From contig NZ_CP030287.1 in the NCBI RefSeq assembly GCF_003287935.1, positions 4,368,267 through 4,432,266 of the forward strand: DNA of 64,000 bases. The letters run 5' to 3'. Shown piece after piece: positions 59,501 through 64,000 of this stretch; position 1 is the stretch's first letter, and each line of letters opens with the position of its first letter. The translations under genes were made by a program, and so were the position numbers. The notes under the pieces were generated by a model that was given only the letters and a program-made list of their open reading frames with translations, ran no database searches and was not told the DNA's origin. The DNA is from Streptomyces sp. ICC1. Its GTDB lineage: Bacteria; Actinomycetota; Actinomycetes; Streptomycetales; Streptomycetaceae.

Positions 59501-60460
59501 CACCCCGGTGAAGTCGTCCATCGTCAGCTTGCCGACGCGGGCGCGGCGGACGATGTCCTCGTACGCCTGCCAGAACTCGAAGAAGTTGAGGGTCTCGGCC
59601 TTCTTGATGCCGGCGACGACGAGCTGGCGGTCGCCGTTGGGCTTCACCAGGTCGATCGCGAGACCGAAGTTGATGTGCTCCGGCTTGACCAGGGTCGGCT
59701 TGCCGTCCTTCTCCGCGAAGGAGTAGTTCATCGACGGCATGGCCTTGATGGCCTGCACCATCGCGTAGCCGATGAGGTGGGTGAACGAGATCTTCCCACC
59801 GCGGGCGCGCTTGAGGTGGTTGTTGATGACGATGCGGTTGTCGAACAGCAGCTTCACCGGGACGGCGCGGACGGACGTGGCCGTCGGCACTTCCAGCGAG
59901 GCGTTCATGTTCTTGACCACGGCAGCCGCCGGGCCGCGGAGCGTCACCAGTTCGGGGCCCGTGGGGGCCCCAGTGGTGGGCGCGGCGGCGGGAGCCGGAG
60001 CAGGAGTGGCAGGAGTGGCAGGAGTGGCAGGAGCGGCCGGTGCGGCGGCCGGGGCCTGGGAGGTGACAGTCACAGCAGGGGCACCAGAGGGGGTGGCAGG
60101 TACAGGGGCAGGAGCTGGCACAGGTGTCGTGGTCGCGGCGGCGGCGTCGGAAGCCTGCGGAGTCGCGGCGGTGACGGAGGCGGCGGCCTGTGCGGAGGCG
60201 CCGTCCGTCGTCGTCGCGGCGGGGGGAGGAGTCGGCTTCTCCGTGGGATCGTCCGCCTTCACCGGAGCGACAGCGCCCCCCGGCTTGTAGTCGGCGAAAA
60301 AGTCCCACCAGGCCCGGTCGACCGAGTTCGGGTCCTGGAGGTACTGCTGATAAATCTCGTCGACGAGCCACTCATTGGCACCGAAGCCTGGGGCGGGGTT
60401 CTTCCCGCTCCCTCCTGCTTCGGTCGTGGTGCTCGAGTTACTGGGGGACTGTGGCGACAC
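56561..60460 (-). CDS. kgd: Multifunctional 2-oxoglutarate dehydrogenase E1o / decarboxylase with E2-like domain
   Basis: About 1299 residues. Domains in order: E1o N-terminal segment ([19 protein letters not shown]), Pro/Ala/Thr linker of about 130 residues, E2-type acyltransferase domain without lipoyl domain ([20 protein letters not shown], active-site DHRTIQ), then the thiamine-diphosphate E1 core ([40 protein letters not shown]) and transketolase-like C-terminal region. This fused layout is typical of actinobacteria. It acts in the TCA cycle with E2p/E3 or as decarboxylase. Preferred start GTG 60460 ([10 protein letters not shown]) over 60487. The 258-bp upstream gap holds the promoter. 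Confidence 0.96.
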   Translation of the reverse strand: MSPQSPSNSSTTTEAGGSGKNPAPGFGANEWLVDEIYQQYLQDPNSVDRAWWDFFADYKPGGAVAPVKADDPTEKPTPPPAATTTDGASAQAAASVTAATPQASDAAAATTTPVPAPAPVPATPSGAPAVTVTSQAPAAAPAAPATPATPATPAPAPAAAPTTGAPTGPELVTLRGPAAAVVKNMNASLEVPTATSVRAVPVKLLFDNRIVINNHLKRARGGKISFTHLIGYAMVQAIKAMPSMNYSFAEKDGKPTLVKPEHINFGLAIDLVKPNGDRQLVVAGIKKAETLNFFEFWQAYEDIVRRARVGKLTMDDFTGVTVSLTNPGGLGTVHSVPRLMPGQSVIMGVGSMDYPAEFQGTSQDTLNKLGISKVMTLTSTYDHRTIQGAASGEFLRVVANMLLGESGFYDDVFEALRIPYEPVRWLRDIDASHDDDVTKAARVFELIHSYRVRGHVMADTDPLEYKQRKHPDLDITEHGLTLWDLEREFAVGGFSGKSMMKLRDILGVLRDSYCRTTGVEFMHIQDPKQRRWIQDRIERPHSKPEREEQLRILRRLNAAEAFETFLQTKYVGQKRFSLEGGESVIPLLDAVIDSAAEARLEEVAIGMAHRGRLNVLANIVGKSYAQIFREFEGNLDPKSMHGSGDVKYHLGANGTFTGLDGEQIKVSLVANPSHLEAVDPVLEGVVRAKQDIINKGGTDFTVLPVALHGDAAFAGQGVVAETLNMSQLRGYRTGGTVHVVINNQVGFTAAPESSRSSMYATDVARMIEAPIFHVNGDDPEAVVRIARLAFEFRQAFNKDVVIDLICYRRRGHNESDNPAFTQPLMYDLIDKKRSVRKLYTESLIGRGDITLEEAEQALQDFQGQLEKVFAEVREAATQPAAIPPIPAPQADFPVAMNTAISQEVVKRIAEAQVNIPDTVTVHPRLLPQLQRRAAMIDDGTIDWGMGETLAFGSLLMEGTPVRLSGQDSRRGTFGQRHAVLIDRETGEDYTPLLYLSDDQARYNVYDSLLSEYAAMGFEYGYSLARPDALVLWEAQFGDFVNGAQTVVDEFISSAEQKWGQTSGVTLLLPHGYEGQGPDHSSARPERFLQMCAQDNMTVAMPTLPSNYFHLLRWQVHNPHHKPLIVFTPKSMLRLKAAASKAEEFTTGSFRPVIGDTRVSSGAGDPNEIRKVVFCAGKVYYDLEAEREKRGTTDAAARETAIIRIERLYPLPGAELQAEIAKFPNAAKYIWAQEEPANQGAWPFIALNLIDHLDLAVGADIPAGERLRRISRPHGSSPAVGSAKRHQAEQQLLMNEVFEA
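60002..60037. repeat. 9-bp tandem repeats in the kgd linker
   Basis: AGGAGTGGC three times (60002-60028) and one degenerate copy (60029-60037) encode the PAT repeats of the flexible linker between the N-terminal segment and the E2-like domain. Confidence 0.9.
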
Positions 60461-60718
60461 GGCGGCAACCGCCCTCTTCCGCTTCACAAGGTATGGACAG
60501 CGGGAATAAAGGCTACGCCTCCCAGACCGTGAGATGCAGACCGGGCGGGACTTCCGTCGCGTACGTCACATCGAACGGCGGGTTTCACCACCTGGAATGG
60601 CGGGAAACAAGCCCGGTTCGGGCAGGAGGCACCGCGGTTGCGGCCCCCTTGGCTTCGCACCCCTGACGGACCCCGGCGCGTGTGGCCGAGATCATGTCCT
60701 TCCCACTCGAACCCTACG

Positions 60719-61813
60719 TCAACCCGGCGCCTGCGAGCTGCCCGGAAGCGTGACGAGGATGCGGCACCCCCGTGCCGATTCGGCCACCCCGATGTGCCCG
60801 CCGTGCAGCCCGACCGCCCATCTGGCGATGGCCAGGCCCAGACCGGTCCCGCCGTCGCCGCCCCTCGCGCTGCCCCGGTTGAACCGCTCGAAGACCCGGT
60901 GGCGCTCCTCCTCGGGGATCCCGGGCCCTTCGTCCCGCACCTCCAGCGCCAGGCTCCCGGGCGCGTCGCCCGTCCGCGCCCGGACGGTGACCCGGCCGTG
61001 CGGCGGACTGTGCTTGACCGCGTTGTCGATCAGGTTCGCCACGACCTGGTGCAGCCGCTCGGCGTCCGCGTACGCCGTCAGCTCCGGCGGGAACACGTCC
61101 AGGTGGAGGTGGACGTCGTTGCGGGTGTGCCCGCCCGAGCCCGAGGACAGCCCCGGCCGGCCGGAAGCCGCCAGACCCGACTCCTTCAGCACCCCCGACA
61201 GGTACGGCCACACCTCGAAGCGGCGGGCCCGCAGCGGCACCACACCGTTGTCGACGCGGGACAGGTCCAGCAGGGTCTCCACCAGCCGCCCGAGCCGCTC
61301 GGTCTGCTTCAGCGCCGTCCGCATGGTCTCCGGATCGGCGGCCGAGACCCCGTCCACCACGTTCTCCAGCACCGCGCGCAGGGCCGCGATCGGGGTGCGC
61401 AGCTCGTGCGAGACGTTCGCGACGAGCTCCTTGCGGTGCCGGTCCACCGCCTCCAGGTCGTCCGCCATCAGATTGATGGTGGAGGCCAGGTCGCCCAGCT
61501 CGTCGCGGCGGCCCGCCCCGCGCACCCGGCGCGTGTAGTCCCCGTGCGATATCGCCCGTGCCACCGTCGTCATGTCGTCCAGCGGCGCGGTCAGGCCGTG
61601 CGCGACGAACTGCGTGATGAGCATCGAGGCGATCACCGAGAACACCGTGATGAAGCGCACCTCGGTGCTCGTGCGCACCGCCACCATCAGCAGGCCCGTG
61701 GTGATGAAGACCGACACGACGACGAGCGTGCCCAGCTTGGTCTTGATCGAGAACGGCGAGAAGGGCCGCAGCCCCCCGGGAGGCCGCTGCCCCGGCGGCC
61801 GGTGCCCGCTCAC
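60719..61813 (-). CDS. OmpR-type sensor histidine kinase
   Basis: 364 residues from GTG 61813, overlapping the regulator's stop (GTGA). Short N-terminus, two TM helices (TLVVVSVFITTGLLMVAV and a second around FITVFSVIASMLITQF) with almost no extracellular loop, HAMP domain (GLTAPLDDMTTVARAISHGDY), HisKA with histidine in NVSHELRTPIAAL (about 155), and HATPase (NLIDNAVKHSPP, DEGPGIP, GTGLGLAIARW). With so little outside, it probably senses membrane state or an intracellular signal. Next to kgd, as in other streptomycetes. Confidence 0.93.
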   Translation of the reverse strand: MSGHRPPGQRPPGGLRPFSPFSIKTKLGTLVVVSVFITTGLLMVAVRTSTEVRFITVFSVIASMLITQFVAHGLTAPLDDMTTVARAISHGDYTRRVRGAGRRDELGDLASTINLMADDLEAVDRHRKELVANVSHELRTPIAALRAVLENVVDGVSAADPETMRTALKQTERLGRLVETLLDLSRVDNGVVPLRARRFEVWPYLSGVLKESGLAASGRPGLSSGSGGHTRNDVHLHLDVFPPELTAYADAERLHQVVANLIDNAVKHSPPHGRVTVRARTGDAPGSLALEVRDEGPGIPEEERHRVFERFNRGSARGGDGGTGLGLAIARWAVGLHGGHIGVAESARGCRILVTLPGSSQAPG

Positions 61814-62553
61814 GGCTGCGCCGGGGTCTCCAGGGCGTACCCGACGCCGTGGACCGTACGGATCCGCTCGGCGCCGATCTTCCGGCGCAGGGCCTTGATG
61901 TGGCTGTCGACCGTACGGGTCCCGGACGCGTCGGCCCAGTCCCACACCTCGGCGAGGAGCTGCTCCCGCGAGAGCACCGCCCGGGGCGTCCCGGCCAGGC
62001 ACACCAGCAGGTCGAACTCGGTCGGCGTCAGGTGCACGTCCTCGGTGTGCACCCGCACCCGCCGCTGCGCGTGGTCGATCTCCAGATCGCCCAGGCGCAG
62101 CGTGGCCCCGCGCGGGGCGTGCGCGGCCACGTTGGCCCGCTCCACCCGGCGCAGGAGCACGTGGACCCGCGCGGCCAGCTCGCGCATCGAGAAGGGCTTC
62201 GTCATGTAGTCGTCGGCGCCGACCCCGAGGCCGACGAGCATGTCGGTCTCGTCGTCCCGGGCGGTGAGCATCAGCACCGGGACGGGCCGCTGGGCCTGGA
62301 CCCGGCGGCACACCTCCAGGCCGTCGAAGCCGGGCAGCATGACGTCCAGGACCAGCAGCTCCGGCAGCCAGCTCTCGGCCGCCGTCACCGCGGCCGGGCC
62401 GTCGGCGGCCGTCTGCACCTGGAAGCCCTCGGCGCGCAGCCGGGCCGCGATCGCCTCGGCGATGGTGTGGTCGTCCTCGACGACGAGCACCCGGCGCTGC
62501 GCGCCGGGGGTGGCCGCGGCGCCGTTGTGGGTGGTGGTGTGCGTCTGTTCCAT
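61810..62553 (-). CDS. OmpR/PhoB-family response regulator
   Basis: 247 residues. Receiver domain (about 20-140) with VVEDDH acidic pair, phospho-acceptor aspartate in LLVLDVMLPGFDG and lysine in YMTKPFSMREL. The winged helix DNA-binding domain reads LTPTEFDLLVCLAG, LLAEVWDWADASGTRTVDSHIKALRRKIG. Upstream of and coupled to the kinase. Start ATG 62553. N-terminal 20 residues are polar and unstructured. Confidence 0.94.
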   Translation of the reverse strand: MEQTHTTTHNGAAATPGAQRRVLVVEDDHTIAEAIAARLRAEGFQVQTAADGPAAVTAAESWLPELLVLDVMLPGFDGLEVCRRVQAQRPVPVLMLTARDDETDMLVGLGVGADDYMTKPFSMRELAARVHVLLRRVERANVAAHAPRGATLRLGDLEIDHAQRRVRVHTEDVHLTPTEFDLLVCLAGTPRAVLSREQLLAEVWDWADASGTRTVDSHIKALRRKIGAERIRTVHGVGYALETPAQP

Positions 62554-62915
62554 GTCCCGCCCCTGAAGATCCCGCGTGGTAGGGGTGCAGCGTAGAGGAG
62601 CGGCTGGCCTCCGGCTATGACGGGTTCGCCGGGCGGGATCCCGCCCGACGCCGGCGGGGCCGGATTGTGATGCCGTGCCGTGCCACTGCGGCGAGGTGCG
62701 GCGCCGCCGCCGGGGGCTCCGCCCCGGGGGCCTCGGGCGCAACCCGGGCTCGCCGGGTCGGGGCGGAGCCCTGGGAACGGGGGAACCGGGGGTCCCCCCG
62801 GACGGCGTCCGGGGGGGAGGGTGGGGGACTCCGCCCCGCAGGGCCGACGACCCGCACCCGCCCACCGGGCCGAAGCCCGGGAAGCGCGCCGGCGCTGAGC
62901 GGTGCGGGGGACGCG
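62554..62915. other. Intergenic region with GC-rich inverted repeats
   Basis: No gene is supported in this 362-bp stretch. It contains a 10-bp perfect hairpin CCCCCCGGAC-GGC-GTCCGGGGGG (62794-62816), a likely terminator of the GH3 gene, and G/C-runs around 62700-62770 (GGGGGCTCCGCCCC) that form further inverted repeats. The promoter of the two-component operon should lie in 62554-62640. Confidence 0.6.
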
Positions 62916-64000
62916 TCAGGAGCTGAGGGTCAGGCCGTGGCCGTGCGGGAAGACCGGGTCGGCGGTGTCGTTCGGGACGTCCGGGCGGGAGGCCTCGACG
63001 GCCGCCATCGAGCGCGGGAGCTCGAAGGGCAGGCGCCCCTCGGCCGCGGCCCGGCCGAAGGCCACGTCCAGCAGGGCGGCGTCCGAAGCCCCGTAGTCCG
63101 CGATCAGCGCGGCCGCGTGCTCCGCGATCTCCGGGATCACCGCGGCCCGCTCCAGGTTGATGCAGACCAGGGTGGGGACGGCGTCCAGGAGGGCCAGGAT
63201 CTCCGCGAGCTCCGGCTCGGCGAAGGCCAGCGAACCCGAGTGGAAGAAGGACTCGAAGACGTTGGTCCGGGGCTCGTGCGGGGTGCGCAGCCGCAGCACC
63301 GCGAGGTCCGCCTCGGCCGGGTCGGACACGAGGTCCCCGTACGCCGCGGCCACGGCCTCGTCCACGTCCTTGACGTAGAGCTTCGGGCGGCCGGACAGGG
63401 GCAGGAACCGCCCGGTGTTGGTGAGCACGGTCAGCGAGCGCCGCTGGGCGGCGGCGCCGGCGGCCGCGAAGTCGGCCCGGCCGACCGTCTCCGCCGCCGC
63501 GTCCGGGTCCACGTACGGGTTCTCGAACAGGCCGAGCACGAACTTCTCGCGCAGCAGACGGCGCACGGACTCGTCGATGCGGGACTCCGGGACCCGGCCC
63601 GAGCGGACCAGCTCCACGATGACCTCGGGGCACTGCTCGCCGCCGAACTGGTCCGAGCCCGCCTCCAGCGAACGGGCCGCGCGCTCGGCGGTGCTCAGGT
63701 GCTCCAGGCCCCACGCGCGGGCCGGGTGCGATTCGCCGAAGATCACCGAGTCCGAGAGCAGCCCCCAGTCGGTGCAGACGATCCCCTGGAAGCCGAGCTC
63801 CTCGCGCAGCAGGCCCGTGACCACGCCCTTGTTGAAGCCGAAGCCGACCTCTTCCCAGTCGGTGCCGATGGGCTGGCCGTAGTACGGCATCATCTGCGCG
63901 CAGCCGGCCGCGATCGCCGCCTTGAAGGGCTCCAGGTGGTGCTCGCGCATCCCGCCCGGGTAGATCTGCTCCTTGCCGTGCGCGAAGTGCGGGTCCTCGC
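62916..64000 (-). CDS. Glycoside hydrolase family 3 protein, partial (5' end outside window)
   Basis: At least 361 residues seen; the frame continues through the window's right edge, so the N-terminus is missing. The (alpha/beta)8-barrel end has the GH3 nucleophile-type aspartate in GIVCTDWGLLSD. The second, alpha/beta sandwich domain begins around RRSLTVLTNTGRFLPL and ends PFELPRSMAAVEAS and HGHGL. Family members are beta-glucosidases, beta-xylosidases or N-acetylglucosaminidases. The specificity is not evident. There is no C-terminal fibronectin-like extension. Confidence 0.9.
   Translation of the reverse strand, partial: EDPHFAHGKEQIYPGGMREHHLEPFKAAIAAGCAQMMPYYGQPIGTDWEEVGFGFNKGVVTGLLREELGFQGIVCTDWGLLSDSVIFGESHPARAWGLEHLSTAERAARSLEAGSDQFGGEQCPEVIVELVRSGRVPESRIDESVRRLLREKFVLGLFENPYVDPDAAAETVGRADFAAAGAAAQRRSLTVLTNTGRFLPLSGRPKLYVKDVDEAVAAAYGDLVSDPAEADLAVLRLRTPHEPRTNVFESFFHSGSLAFAEPELAEILALLDAVPTLVCINLERAAVIPEIAEHAAALIADYGASDAALLDVAFGRAAAEGRLPFELPRSMAAVEASRPDVPNDTADPVFPHGHGLTLSS

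Noticed and set aside
57000..60000. 1419-codon plus-strand ORF opposite kgd
   Set aside because: Repetitive Val/Asp/Gly-rich translation typical of an antisense shadow. kgd on the minus strand has full domain support.

Overview
This window is chromosomal DNA from a Streptomyces-like actinomycete. The evidence is the very high GC content with strong G/C bias at third codon positions, frequent GTG/TTG starts, and families typical of that group: a streptophobe membrane protein, nickel superoxide dismutase with its maturation protease, a fused actinobacterial 2-oxoglutarate dehydrogenase/decarboxylase, an ALF-repeat surface protein with a LAxTG sorting signal, and many Ser/Thr kinases and two-component systems. 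No biosynthetic gene cluster or CRISPR array was seen.

Region by region. 1-3.3 kb: polyamine uptake and catabolism (PotA-like ATPase cut by the window edge, lipoprotein binding protein, aldehyde dehydrogenase). 3.5-6.2 kb: a NADAR protein, then an unusual RNA region and a Ro60/TROVE protein. 6.3-12.6 kb: DUF4190 membrane protein, adenosine-deaminase-family enzyme, GDPD, a NarL-type two-component pair, a secreted serine hydrolase and a small membrane protein. 12.6-17.4 kb: a second polyamine set (binding protein and aldehyde dehydrogenase, divergent from an Lrp/AsnC regulator and a class III aminotransferase). 17.6-27.3 kb: orphan ABC ATPase, FAD monooxygenase, apolipoprotein N-acyltransferase, Nudix hydrolase, secreted trypsin-like protease, a GT39-like membrane protein and a GNAT-AAA fusion. 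27.6-30.1 kb: an IS607-family element splitting a small DUF6191-like gene. 30.1-39.6 kb: two Ser/Thr kinase modules, a Tm-1-like protein, Nudix hydrolase, a CDF metal exporter and an FHA-FHA-ABCG transporter. 39.7-48.9 kb: streptophobe protein, DUF4097/PadR operon, ALF-repeat surface protein, HTH/Clp-N operon, quinone oxidoreductase-like enzyme and malic enzyme. 49.5-52.2 kb: a polar amino-acid ABC transporter. 52.3-64 kb: methyltransferase, CGNR zinc-finger regulator, sodX/sodN, HExxH protein, Kgd, an OmpR-type two-component system and a GH3 enzyme cut by the window edge.

The most interesting locus is 4.09-4.51 kb, directly upstream of the Ro60 gene. Three related RNA modules lie in tandem. 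All share a Y-RNA-like stem (GGTGCG[A/C]A and CTACTTC on the 5' side, GA[C/T]CT on the 3' side). Modules 1 and 3 carry a circularly permuted tRNA-like domain, with the T-arm before the D-arm and the acceptor stem closed by a small loop. Module 1 preserves an almost complete tRNA body, including a CTCATAA anticodon loop like elongator tRNA-Met, with its new ends between tRNA positions 26 and 27. Alternative helices connect modules 2 and 3 to a hairpin that hides the Shine-Dalgarno sequence of the Ro60 gene, which suggests feedback control.

The two polyamine sets together encode import, transamination of a diamine such as putrescine, and oxidation of the resulting aminoaldehyde, probably under the Lrp-like regulator.
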